Shown: one piece after another, positions 35,755 through 47,640 of the stretch | Layout: each line of letters begins with the position of its first letter | Numbering within the stretch: the stretch's first letter is position 1 | Notes under the pieces: model-generated | What the model was told of the DNA's origin: nothing | Databases searched by the model: none | The model's input: the letters and a program-made list of their open reading frames with translations, nothing else | Made by a program: the position numbers and the translations under genes | Source of the DNA: Viscum album | Taxonomy: Eukaryota; Streptophyta; Magnoliopsida; Santalales; Viscaceae | Length of the DNA: 64,000 bases | Direction of reading: 5' to 3' | NCBI GenBank assembly: GCA_963277665.1 | Contig: OY728159.1 | Span: 1,021,033,343 to 1,021,097,342 of the forward strand

Positions 35755-36120
35755 GCCGGGATGTTGCCGGAGGAGAGGGATCCTACAGGGGGAAGGGGAA
35801 CGTCGCTGGAGCTGGAGGAAGGGAGGCGGAGGCCGAGACGTTGAGGTGGAAATGTCGGCTGGGAGGTCGAGGTCAGGAGCGGATGTGGAGTCTGGAGTGG
35901 GGATGAGATGGCCGGGTACCGGTGGTCGGATGGCCAGGAGGTGGAGGTCGGAGAGGGGAGTAGAGGGCTGGGAGGCAGAGGTCGGATAGCCAAGAGGTAG
36001 TGGTCGGGGAGGGGGGGAGAGGGCTGGAGGCAGAGGTCTAGAACCTAGGGTTCGAGCGAGGGAGCACGAGAGTGAGGAGGAGAACGGATGGGGGAGCGCG
36101 AGACGGAGTGAGGAGGAGAC
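35755..36120. repeat. G-rich subterminal block of CACTA-2
   Basis: Purine- and G-rich, built of GGAGGCGGAGG, GGAGGTCGAGG and GGAGGTGGAGGTCGG units, with local imperfect repeats of GGTCGGAGAGGG. It is the counterpart, in position and strand bias, of the C-rich block near the CACTA-1 end. Open frames across it are compositional. Confidence 0.7.
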
Positions 36121-36253
36121 CCCGATGAAATTGTGGATTGAATACCCACGGTTCTAAAAAACCGTGGGTATTGATAAACAAAGAAGGCCTACCCCCACAG
36201 TTTATCGAACCGTGTGGATAGATGTGTGGGGATAGACCCCCTTTCCAGTAGTG
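36121..36253. repeat. CACTA-2 right terminus with hairpin units
   Basis: Two inverted-repeat units: TACCCACGGTT with AACCGTGGGTA (36147-36172) and CCCCACAGTTTATCGAACCGTGTGG (36193-36218), then the TIR ending CCAGTAGTG. Far fewer units than at the left end. Confidence 0.8.
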
Positions 36254-36256
36254 CGA

Positions 36257-37098
36257 GTTGGACGTGTTGACGACACATCGAATCAATCTCAAATACATCA
36301 GAAATCCAAAATATTTTCTCCTATTGGCCGATCAGTTTGGAGGACCTCAAATGTGACACTGACTCAATTGGAATTATTACAGGCACATAGATATGTGGTG
36401 CTGAATAGTGAAATTGCAGATCCATTTATTGCAGAGTTGAGGATACAAACAAAGAGAATAATGATTGGATGAACACGAAATGAGAAAGATATAACGAAAG
36501 ATGTTAATAAAGAGATTGTAGAATGGTTTCCACGACGTGTAAGTTCATAAATATTGCAATAAATATGAATATTAGTTTGACACATAAATTTTGTAAATCT
36601 AATAAAGTAAATTTATTTTTTCAGATCATGAATACTGATACTCGGGCAGAGGTGTCAGAAGATTTGAAGTTTCTTGATAGAGGTCCTCTAAACGAAGTTA
36701 GAAGGTTCGACGCTTATAATGTAAATGGCTTTAGATTTCGTACAGTCGATCGAGAAGTGGGTTTGAGAACATAGAATAGTGGTATATTTACATTTTCTGA
36801 AGTGGAATACTATAGAAATATGCAGGATATTATTGAATTAAACTACCATGGATATTTTTCAGTTGTTTTATTCAAATGTGAATGGGTCGATATTATCAGA
36901 GGTGTTAAAAGAGATTCCTTGCAATTTACTTCTGTGAACTTCTCTCGCTTGATGGATGTTGGTGATATTGAACTGCACGATCCATATATCTTAGCATCGC
37001 AAGAAAAAATGGTATATTATGTGAATGATGTTTCCGATGAAGGGAGGAGTGTAGTTTCTCATGTAATACAAAAAGATTTGTATGATATGGGTGATTAA
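36257..37098 (+). pseudogene. CACTA-1 TNP2 transposase, 3' part
   Basis: The frame resumes directly after the CGA duplication (VGRVDDTSNQSQIHQKS). A probable intron with GT and AG borders lies at 36541-36625. The next exon has DTRAEVSEDLKFLDRGP and ends at a stop at about 36772. The DUF4216-like end follows: EYYRNMQDIIELNYHG, LFKCEWVD, DPYILASQEKMVYYVND, to a stop at 37096-37098. The last motif is shared with CACTA-2 (EPYILASMEKQVFYVKD). It is one gene with 18417-21041. Confidence 0.85.
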
Positions 37099-37423
37099 GT
37101 GGAAAATTTGACCTCTGAAATTGAATTTAATCAGAAATAGGAAGCAAAATTATTTGTCCATCATGATATTGAAAATATTAGTCTAGAAAGGATGAATGAA
37201 GTGGATGAAGCAATGGAGTAGGAAACCGACATGATTGATGGGGAAAATTATTGTATGTACAATTATTTATTTATTTAGCAACCACTTGTTTCATTTCTGC
37301 AGTCATTCATTATCATTGTTATATATATTTTGTCTATTATTAATCCATCTATTATCATTTTTAATTTTTTTTATGCATAATTTTTTTGAAATATATATTC
37401 TGAACTTAATTTTATTTTATTAA

Positions 37424-39265
37424 ATGAGAGGAATGCCAAGGAAGAAGTGGTACATTATTTCATCCAGTTCTGCGACAGATGATGCTCCATCTGGCTCCCT
37501 CCCCACGACATCTGAGGCACCAGCTGCCAACACCCCTGCACCATCTCCCCCTGCACCGTCTCTCACACCATCTGTGGATGTCCCAGTAGAGGTTGAGTCG
37601 TCGACTCCCCCTTCAGGAGCCTCAGCAGTGGGGCAGCGATGCGCCCCTTCCAGTTCATCTCGGACATACTGGAGTGTCACTGTCATAGGTACAAATTTTA
37701 ATTAAATAAATTTATTGCATTTTGTTTATACTAATTTTTTTCTCAATGAAGATGAAAAAAATTAAACCATGGAGAAAAACATAAAAAGTTCAGATATTTG
37801 GAATCTGAATGGCAAGAAGATTGTTGTGCCATTTGATTCTTATGGGGCCCCTACGGATGATGTTGCAGGGTTACTTGTCCAGATTTTAGGCCTTCTAGTA
37901 GCGGAGCCCATTATCCTTCCCATTTGATATGACGATTGGAGACCTATGACTCCAAGATAGAAAAATGAATTGTTTTATTCTCAAATCAAGGTAAATTTAT
38001 TACATTATGGTTTAATTTAATGTCATGTTATAAATATGTTCAACATGAATTTCTGTATACATATGTTCTTCTACTTTACCATTGCTGATGTGATAGCACA
38101 GAAGTGGATGTTGAAAAATCTAGGTAAGAAGTGGAAAGATTTTAAAAGGAGATCGTGGTGTGATGTCAACGATGCTTCATTGACCGCACTACAAATGTAT
38201 GAGAAGCTACCCAGTGGGGTACCGAAAGAGCAATGTAAAGTGTTTGTTGACAGGCATCGGGATCAGAAGCAGATGGTATTGAAATATATATATTATTGTA
38301 TTATCCTCATTTTACATTTATACATGTATATGAAATAGACATTACATTTAATACATTAGTATTAAATTTCATTTTATTTATTTCAGGATCTCTCAATACA
38401 GAATGCGTCAAACCAAGCGAAGCAAGTCATCCTGCACATTGTGGGCTTAAAAAGTTTTTCTAGAAGTCGAATGACATTGGTAATCTTTTAATTAGTTTAA
38501 ATATTTATAAGACAATATTATCTGTTTAATATATTGAATTGTTGATTTATCTTTGATTAATGTAGTAATATTGTTTAGGCCATGAAGCATCCATAACTGA
38601 ACTGTGGTTGGATGCTCACAAGAAATAAGATGGATGTTTTGTTAATGAGCCTGCTAAAAAAGTTGAAGTACAAAGTCAAATTTTTATCATAATAACTTAT
38701 TATCAGTTTTTACTGTGTTAATATATACTGATATTTGATTTATATGTCAAAATTAAAGAACTATGGGATGCCAGTCCTGTGCATTCCTACTCTGTCTCCC
38801 AGGATGACCTGGTTGCTAAAGTCCTTGGGAAGGAGCATCCTGGGAGAGTGTGCAGGATGGGTTTGGAACCTATGCCATCTGAGGTTTTTAGCAGGCCACC
38901 GGGGATAGCTGCTAAATCTACTCTTGACTTTAGTCATCCCATACTCGGAGATTCTAAGAAAGATATTATTTCTTTACGAAACATAGTTCACCAGCAGGGG
39001 GATTAGATATATGCATTTTAGAAAGATTTGATTGAAATATGTCTGTAGATGAGCAGATATGCCCCCGTTGGGAGTGCATCGAGTGGTGGTATGCAGGTAA
39101 ATCATAGAAAATCAAAATCATTTAGTTTTCTAACTTTCATTGGTTTTAATATTTAATATAAATATTCAACCGTATTTAATTTTCAATATAATGTTCTTAC
39201 AGGTGACAACACAAAGTGAAAATGAAGGTGGAGAGGGTGACAATGCATCATCAGACCCTGAGTAG
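37424..39265 (+). pseudogene. CACTA-1 second gene (Transposase_24 / TNP1-like type)
   Basis: Exons inferred from splice-like borders and from the copy in CACTA-3. Exon 1 (37424-37688) has MRGMPRKKWYIISSSS, a Pro/Ser/Ala-rich section and SSSSRTYWSVTVI. Exon 2 (about 37750-37990) has SDIWNLNGKKIVVPFDSYG and contains two stops. Exon 3 (about 38060-38274) has QKWMLKNLGKKWKDFKRR and LPSGVPKEQCKVFVDRH. Exon 4 (about 38387-38478) is short. Exon 6 (about 38755-39097) has SVSQDDLVAKVLGKEHPGRV. The last exon (39203-39265) is acidic and ends at TAG. It lies 330 bp downstream of TNP2 on the same strand. It is broken by several stops. Confidence 0.78.
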
Positions 39266-42084
39266 ATGTATTGTTGATGTGTTGAACAAAAATGGAAACA
39301 GTTGGTTTGTATATGTAACATTTGTGGCACATAGTTTCCACCACACATTTTCATGTCCTAAAATTTCCTTGATTTCTCATGTTTCTTTTTATGAATTTTA
39401 TTTATTTTTGATGTTTCTTATTATGTCTTCATTTATCGAGTGTGGTATACATCATTCCATTTAGGTCTATTTTTGATTGGTAGTCGATATTTTGGATGAC
39501 TAAAAGTTAAACCCATTTTTGATGTGTTGAACAAATTGGATCATTTCGTAGTGATCAAGGGGATAGTGTTTTGGACACTTTGGTGAGGCCCATTGTTGAT
39601 TTGTTGAACAAATTGGGTCATTTCATGTTAAAAATGAAATTATAAATAGTAATGAAAGAGTTCATGTGGTATAGAGTTAGATTTGAAATTCAAGTGGTGT
39701 AAAAGCCTTATATAAAGTATTCAATGCTATCAATCAAAATATGGTGATAAAAAGTAACATTAGTACATATAATGTGGTATCCAATTGAGGATATGGAAGA
39801 AGATAGCTTGATGGATACTACTGGAGTTATTAACTTAAGTTCTTTTTTCTTATATTATGTTCTAGATCATTAGGTTTAAAGGATTTATTTATAACCAATT
39901 TACAAGTTGTAAATTCACTCACTAAAAATCTATAATAAAATGAAGCTATATGTGAAATAGGTTTTGAGATTAAAAGAAAATTTATATTTTTTAATACAAG
40001 TGATATTAAGCATAGAGATATAACGAGGAGTAAAGGATAAGGTTATACTAATGTTAAAAAAATATAGAAGTTTAGTTATAAAATGAAAACGTAGTAGCTG
40101 AATACAACCCTCAAGTGGTGAACATAGTCGAGAGGTTTGGAGGATAATTTACATGCAGTTGTAAGAGATCAAATGTTTTAAAATAAAATCAACAAGAGGA
40201 TGAAGTTTTATGTAGAGTTCCTTCATAGAGTGGTACTTTCTTGATATGACATGGTGTTCAAAGGATGAATTTATAGTTCTTCCAGTTGGTTATTTATGGT
40301 GTGTCTGCCTCTATCATGACACAAGGACCTAGAGGTCAATTTAGACGTTATGTTGTAGTTTTTTTTTCATATTGCGACCTTCCTCAATGATATTGATTTA
40401 AACATTTTTAGCCATGCATCAGAGGGGTTGTATAGTGGATTGGATTTGGTTTTTATGGTAAATAACTATGTTTTAGGTTGATTAAGGCTCCCCTCATGTG
40501 TTTTAGGTCACCATATTATTTTTCTCCTTCATTACACAATAGGCATCATATATTTGGTTGAGGTAGAATATTTCTAAACTTATCTTCTATCTTTAGGAAT
40601 AAATTGTTTGAGTATACTACTATGAACTTTTACAAGGGTCCTATATTATTATTTTTATATGTTTTTGGTTATGACTACTTTATTACTCATGGTTATGAGG
40701 AATGGGAACATGGGGGAACACTCTTTAAAGAAGAACAAACTAAATAAAGATAGTAAACTAGTTAAGAGTAAATTAGAAGGGAAAAGTGAGTCGCTTGTAC
40801 TTTATGGATTTTCATGATATTACTATGCGTTGAATCTTATTGATTGATAATTGATGATATGGATTACTTCTTGTTTTTATCATTTAAGAAACTCTTGACC
40901 ATTATAATAAGATAATTTTTTAAAGATGGTAGTAAAATGAAATTTTTTGGAAACTAGAATATAATAATTTATATTAAATACCAACGAATTTCATATTTAT
41001 GTATCAGTGTATAGGTATGAGACTATACATGTTTGAGTATATAGAGTTTTTAGTGGATCCATGTACTTTTACATTGATTTTATTGCGTACTGTTTTATTT
41101 TTATGGTCAGCCTAGTGGGTCACCAGTGTTGTATCATGTTGTGTAGTTGTTCCTGATTTTACATCAATGTATTATTGAAGCTTTTTATTTTTTTAGTTGT
41201 GTACATCTTCTGCATTCATTTACTTTACCTTTTTCATGATAATTATATATTTTTTATTGTTTATTAATTTTATATGAGGTCATAGTTCTCCAAATATCAC
41301 CACTTGGGTCCTCGCTACTAGTTGGTGGAATCTGGCGTACAGGGAGGTGTTCTTGATGCCTAGTAACCCATCGGCTCAGAGCATCAGTTTAGTGGAATCC
41401 TGTTTGGGATCTTACGATGTTGTATCAATAGAGCTTTATCTTCCTAGTATTTACTATTTAGGATATTATATACTTGAGTATGAGGAATGGGTTGGAACCT
41501 TTGATGGATATCTGACTGCTGTGTTAATAATACATTCTCTAATAGGAAGTCTTATTTTCCAGGGTTTCAGATTTTTGTTCTATTTTTAAATATTAATGTT
41601 TTATATTATTTCTCATTGAGGGAAAAACATGTTTTTTGGATGTTTTGATTTATTCTGGATATTCAGCTCTTGGTCATTGTTGGGAGGCCAGGGATGGTTT
41701 TTGACTCTTGGGCGGGGAATAAAGAAGACTCTCATGCATCATATTTGGCATTTAGGATTCACATAATATATATTATCTAGTGTGTGATTTTACTGACAAA
41801 GGAGTCCTTTGAGCCTTCATAAATAGATAATTAACTTTCATGGAAGGTTATGTGGGTCTATGTTGAAACATTTTTTTGTGAGGCTGATGACTTTGTCCTC
41901 CTACATAGGAGGTGTAGTGACCTGGTTGGTTGATATGATATGTAATTCTTTCTTATTGATCCCCATGTTGGGTGTTGTTTCTCAGGTTGTTCTCAGTTGG
42001 TTTATATTTTTGGTTTTATTTATTTTTCAGGACAGTGGTGCAGCAGAAGCAAAGAATTATTTTATTTATTCTGGGCAGCTTTTT
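39266..42084. other. CACTA-1 3' non-coding region
   Basis: 2.8 kb of AT-rich sequence. A phrase related to GTTGAACAAATTGG(A/G)TCATTTC occurs twice (about 39526 and 39603) and resembles the end of the preceding gene. Open frames at 41347-41589 and 41860-42129 encode hydrophobic peptides with no recognised family; the second runs into the terminal repeats and is not a gene. Confidence 0.45.
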
Positions 42085-42529
42085 TCGGCGGTTTTAACCA
42101 CTGTGAAATGTATATTGGCGGTGGTTTAAACCATCGCTAAAGAGTAAAAACCGCCTCTAAACGTAAAATAAAATTTACGTTTAGCGGCGGTTATAACCGC
42201 CACTAAATAGGAGAATCATGCCTGCCTCATTCCGCGGTGGTTCCCGTGACTTTAGCGGCAGTTTTTCGACCGCTGGAATTTGAGTTTATTAGTGGCAGTT
42301 ATAACCGCCACGAATAAAGTGATATCCAGGGCTCGTAAAACCACCGCTAAATTCAAAAAAACCACCTCGAAATGAGGCAGCTACGACGCTTTCCTGAAAC
42401 CGCCAATAAATGAAAATAACTATCGCTAATAGATTGGCGACGCCCTATTAGGCGGCAGTTTCTGTAAACCACCGCCAAACAATGTAGTGGCGGTTTAAAC
42501 CGCCCCTAAACGACGATTCTGTTGTAGTG
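42085..42529. repeat. CACTA-1 right subterminal hairpin array and TIR
   Basis: About ten copies of GGCGGTT and AACCGCC-type arms arranged as hairpins, for example AGCGGCGGTTATAACCGCCACT at about 42183, TAGTGGCAGTTATAACCGCCA at about 42290 and TAGTGGCGGTTTAAACCGCCCC at about 42485. It ends in GTTGTAGTG. The left end has only one or two such units. Confidence 0.85.
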
Positions 42530-42532
42530 TAA

Positions 42533-45500
42533 ACATAACATAAACATTCATATTAAAACTAGCATAAGAAATGTCGACACGTTATCCATAAACCATGAAT
42601 GGGGTAAAAATAACACATCCACAGTCAAATATATCACAAAACATTCAATACAATATGGAAGTTTTGTATCATAATAAATCAACTTCAAACAAGCTTAAAA
42701 TCCATCAAAGGATGTTGACATAGATTAAATCAAAACTTTTTTTAGAGAAATATCTCTTTATATTTTGAAATAATTTAAAAGTAATATAATTATAAAATAA
42801 AACCTTTATTTAGAAAATATTATTATAAACTTTTATGGGAAGCTTCGACGATGGTATAATGTTAAAAAATAGCCACGTCTGCCGTATAAGTTAAAAAAAA
42901 CATTCTTACCTTAATTTTATCGAAAAGGTCCTAAAGTCCCTTGTTTAGAAAATGATGGAAAGATTCCTTTCAAAACATATATGGTCAAATAAGAGTATAA
43001 ATGACTTTAACCCATAGTATTGTAAATTTTAAAAATGTTTTGAATTACATTTTTAAGAAAACACAGATGTGGATGATAAAGAGGTCCTTGTAGATACTTA
43101 TGTAAAAACAACCTCGGATAAGTAAAGAGGATGTAGAATTAACCCTTATGTTGTAATTTTTCTTGGTCGAGGGTATGTTAACCTCCTGTATAATAGTTAA
43201 TTCATTGTTATTCAATTATACAAGAAATTAATACATAAATATGATATCATATATGATCCTATAATATTGTTTGTTAATAATATTTCAGTAGTATCATCAT
43301 TTCGGGTGTTAACTAATTAGTTTTCCTTTATATGCTTGGTTACATAATCCATGTTTTTTATGGATATGATGTATTTTATTTATATCCAGAATAATATTAA
43401 GTTTTTAAACATTATTTTTAATACAAAAATAAAAATTATTTTTGAATGATTACGATGGGGAATGAATCTCATCACGTTTGTGGAGACGTAATTCATACGT
43501 ACTAACGAGCGACAATATCATTATATTGATGGTAAAATTGTATGTAATTGGATGTTATATCATATATACAGAATCATGAACATTTTATATTTATTATTTA
43601 CATTAGTTATAGTCATTATTATACCCATTTAAATAATTGAGTGTTTGAATAACAAATTACACCACGACGTGGAGATGGTAAGCCGTATGTATGCACGTAT
43701 GGTGACTTTGTCATTCAAATGATGGATATAATAATGAATATGGTTGTCCAATTTTTATAATAACATCACAATATATATAATATACTAGAGTTATTATTTT
43801 ATAATGGAAACAACAAAGAATGGGGAAGTGGAATAAGAAAATAAATTGAAAGAGGTGATGAAATATTTACCTCTTCTTCAGGTTTTTTCGTTTGATTTGA
43901 TCGAAAGGGTCTATAGGTTGGATTTATGACCAAATTAAAGCCTATAGGATGAAGGGAGAAAAGTTGGGAGGATATTTGGGTGGGTTTTGGTTTAGCCAAA
44001 TGGCTTTGGAGGTGTTAAATGAAGAGAAGGGGATGTACCCTTTTATAAGAGAGGTGAGGGTCTCTTTAGGAAAAGATTGAAATATTAATTTATAATAAAA
44101 TAATTTTTGGTTTCGAATGGCTCCAAAATGATTTATTTAGAGGATAAGGTATTGATGGGTCTAAAACCTTTCATATAATATGTTCTATACAGGTTTAGGT
44201 CACCATATTAACCTTATCTTTTATATTTAAGTCGTAGTTAAATAGTTTGTCATTTACTATGTCTCTTTGTATTTTTATATTATATGGTTAATAAACATAC
44301 TATAACAAGACAAGAGAACCCCAAGTGGTTCATTATTAATATAAATAACCTTATGAAAGTCCTTTGACTGAATCGTAGATTTTTTGGAATATTATATCAA
44401 TTAATAATATAGTATTTATTTTAAAAACTCAATTAGATCAATTTTGACACTATTTAGTATTTGGTTTTTTTGAAAATCATAATAGCATGATTACTTCAAA
44501 AAAATTATTTAATAAACCCTAACATGTCATAGTAACCTAAGAAATTATTTTAATTCATCAAATGTCTCAAATTACATTTATTTGGATATTTATAATATCA
44601 ATTATTTTAATCTTTCATTAATAAGGTAATTATTGCATCATCATTGTGTCATAAATAAATTTATTTATTTAGTGACTATAAATTATTAATAAAATACTTT
44701 TATATATTAAATTATTTTATATTTCTAATTAATATTTATAGTAGAATTTATCTTTTGTATAACCCTATATTAAAAATGGTTAGTTATTAAACTTTGAATT
44801 TAATACTTTTAACTCTTCTTTAAATAAAATAATAATAAATGTCCTAATATAATCAAAGTGGACCAAAGGGAGTCATGTTTTATTCCTAAGGTTTTTTCTG
44901 GTCAAATTAAACTTATCCAATAGGATTAGGATATGTGTTAAGGTAATTATGATATCATTTTTACTATTAATTACCCTATTTACTTTTAATCGTGGTAAAT
45001 AAAAGTCAAAAGATATTATTCACCAAAAATTATTTCTATCTTATTGAACCACATTTTACTAACTGATATCATCTCTGTGTCTTGGATTTTTGAAATTCAA
45101 CTCACAAAAGTGGTAAAATTATGTTTTATGCATATTTGTAAATGCTCCAAGGAGGTGGGTAAAAGACGGTAAAAAGTTCAATAAAATTTTTATATATCTA
45201 AACTTATTATAAAATGACTCCAATTAATTACATTAAACATATATAGGTATTATGTATCTATTTTTACCTATAATAAATTTAAATAAAATAAATAATTATT
45301 TAAATAAAAAATCGGTTTTAACCAATAACGCAGTATTTTTCACTAGTCATCAAAAATTGAATGTTTTCAGAAAAAAACCAAAAATTCACCCTAACCTAAT
45401 TTCGATATTCAGAATTCAAAAATGAAGTCCATTTTGAGAAATAAAATTTATAAAATTTCAAAAAGTGGGTATTACTATTCGTAACGACTAGTTTGATTGG

Positions 45501-45589
45501 TTGTGGTGTGTTTGAACTCGAAGTTGTGTACAAAACAAGCTATTGTATTATTCAAAGGGAAACATACCATGGAAGCTTGTGGTGTTACA
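42533..45589 (-). repeat. Ty3-A 5' LTR, outer piece
   Basis: Positions 44321-45589 match the 3' LTR at 1-1267, and 45583-45589 is the intact terminus TGTTACA. A TATA box lies at 44041-44047 on the minus strand. The piece continues across the CACTA-1 insertion to 14289-14958. Large parts are also homologous, in reverse complement, to 61051-64000. The five bases after the end, GTAGC, would be the target duplication; its partner is outside the window. Confidence 0.82.
44038..44050 (-). promoter_or_regulatory. LTR TATA box of Ty3-A
   Basis: Minus strand CTCTCTTATAAAAGGG, the same core promoter sequence as in the related LTR at 62682-62690 (CCTCTTATAAAAGGC). It gives a transcription start about 1.55 kb into the LTR, separating U3 from R and U5. 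Confidence 0.7.
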
Positions 45590-47640
45590 GTAGCTGAATA
45601 TTAATGTCTAAATTGAGTAGTAATTGTGTTTTTTATGAAAATAAATACATTATTTATTAAAACCTCTTGATTTGTTTTGTTCTAGTTTTATGTAGTTGCA
45701 CTATTGGTTGTATTTAAAAATATTAATTTTATTTTGAGGGAATTTTATGGCTTTGTGGAAACAAACCCTTTGAACCATTTTAAAAATGATCATGTATTTA
45801 GAAAATTTTACAAATCTATACAGCTTATTGGAATTCCATCTTTGAATCTTTCTAATAATTTTTTTATATTATGAATTTTTATGAATGTTATATATTGTAA
45901 TTTTCATCCAAGTGGGGACATATGATGGTTCAAAAGTGAGGGAATTCCCCAAAAAAAAATTCACAGTGCTTGGTGTGGGAGACCTTTTGGCCATAAATGA
46001 TGTTTGGCATGTGCTAATGAAATCTGTTTGGTCTTTTACCACCTTTTCTTTGTTGCTATTTTTTTCCATAATTCTTTTTTGTGTTATATTTCTTCACCCT
46101 TTCTCTTTCTACATCAGCTTCATCATATATGGCTATTAACTTCTGCCTATATATCAACGATTGTGTGATCGATTGTTAGTTTATTCTAAATTTCATTTGA
46201 ATTTCTATAGAATTATTTGTAGCGCTTGTGGGTTTTCTCTCATCTCATGTATGTCATATGAACACACTATCTCTCATATATTTATTCAATTTTTTAAATA
46301 TATTTGTAGAGTTTTTCAAGGTGGTGACCTTTTATGATAACTGGGGAATTAGAAATTATGGAAAGATAAAATGAATAGATAATTTATATGTATTTCTCAA
46401 TTCATAATAATATCATATCATTAAATGTGTATTGTATTTAAAGATTTGTATAGATCTTTCAATCCAATCCTAAGGCTTACAGGATTAATTCCATGCATTT
46501 ATTTTGTAGATAAACCTAAAGATCCATTGATACTATCCATGAAGAGTGGCTTGAAGGGGTCTACTATACCCACAGTCAAAGAAAGATATGAGAAAAAACA
46601 TGTATAAATTTCTCAGATTGTAAGTATGAAACATCAACATTAATTTTGACTATATCAATATAAATTATTAAAATTTATATATCCATATTTTTAAAATTCT
46701 AGAATATAAATATAAATAATATTTCATCTTGTAAATACTAACTCTTGAGAGTGCATTAAATTTATATTTCATCACCATGTACTGATGTGGAGGAAGAGGG
46801 GGATTGGGTTGTGGAATCCTAGAAAAGTATTGGAGTCCAAATAAGTACTACTAGTGATGGGTTTCTAACAATTATTGGGGAGATAATGATATAAAAATCT
46901 AGTCCTATATGGTATGGGTTATGATGCAATGCCACCATATTTGAAAGGGGGGTATGAGGCCGCAGAGAAGAGGATGGATGTCCTTCCCACAGGAAGATTC
47001 CTACTGAACGTATACCAAGATAGTTTATTAAATTGATGAATCAATGGAGACATGTATTTTTCAACATGAATATAAATGGAAAAGATAGACTAGAAAAAAT
47101 GTGCATTCACCTCAATTTCACATAATTTTTTATATACCCTGCTATAAAGAACCACTAGAATATTAAAATGTTCACTAGTTAAATTTGATATGTGTAATTA
47201 TAATGTATACAGTAATTTTTGGGTGGAAGGGAATATTTTTAGACATGGTAATATTATTATTTTTTATAAATATAATGGTGAGTGTTATCTGTGTAATCCA
47301 TGAAATATATGAAATTACATATTTTTTATCCCGATTTCTTAGTTTTCTAGATAGATTGCGCAGACAACCTAACTTCTACATAGATTACACAGATTGCCTA
47401 TGTGTGAAATATATAATTTGGAATAAATTTTATTGTTCTAATTCCATTTTATATAAAATCTAGAGTCTATTTTTATGTTATCATCATCATCGTTGAAAGG
47501 GAATGTGAATAAGATAATGATGTATTGGAGAAAGCATTCATATTCAAGTTCCATTTGATGGGATCACCATGGTTCATTTACTAATGAGTTTTGTAAACAA
47601 TCATTACTAATATAATTTCAAATATTTTCGATGGTGAATT
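45590..47640. other. Flanking DNA, no recognised gene
   Basis: AT-rich. Three short open stretches look slightly less random: 45885-46060 (VREFPKKKFTVLGVGDLL), 46443-46604 (PKDPLILSMKSGLKGSTIP) and 46985-47045 (TERIP and KLMNQWRH phrases). I recognise no family and see no repeat of them elsewhere in the window. It may be the original target DNA of Ty3-A or a decayed element. Confidence 0.35.

Larger units (their letters stand above)
21042..36253 (-). mobile_element. CACTA-2 transposon nested in CACTA-1
   Basis: 15.2 kb. The left end is CACTACTGGAAATATCACC, and the right end on the minus strand is CACTACTGGAAAGGGGGTC. The flanking CGA is duplicated (21039-21041 and 36254-36256). The host transposase reading frame joins again across the insertion (EARFNR to VGRVDD). 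Its genes are on the minus strand, opposite to CACTA-1: TNP2 at 30876-34160, then the Transposase_24-type gene at 28126-30763. The 3' half (21042-28125) has no intact gene and is filled with repeats and other remnants. Confidence 0.93.
14959..42529 (+). mobile_element. CACTA-1 transposon (En/Spm superfamily)
   Basis: The left end CACTATAACAAATCC and the right end, which on the minus strand reads CACTACAACAGAATC, are terminal inverted repeats continuing into GTTTAG-GGCGGT-like sequence. The flanking three bases are TAA on both sides (14956-14958 and 42530-42532), the target duplication typical of CACTA elements. Two plus-strand genes lie inside: TNP2 transposase (18417-21041 and 36257-37098) and a Transposase_24-type gene (37424-39265). 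Subtracting the nested CACTA-2 and its extra CGA leaves about 12.4 kb. Both genes have stops, so it is non-autonomous now. Confidence 0.92.

Noticed and set aside
35690..35993. Gly/Arg-rich and Pro/Ser-rich open frames on both strands
   Set aside because: They lie in the G-rich subterminal block of CACTA-2; both strands are open because of base composition.
41347..42129. Two hydrophobic open frames as possible membrane proteins
   Set aside because: AT-rich T-laden codons give Leu, Phe and Ile by chance; the second ends in CACTA-1 terminal repeats and neither has a recognisable family.
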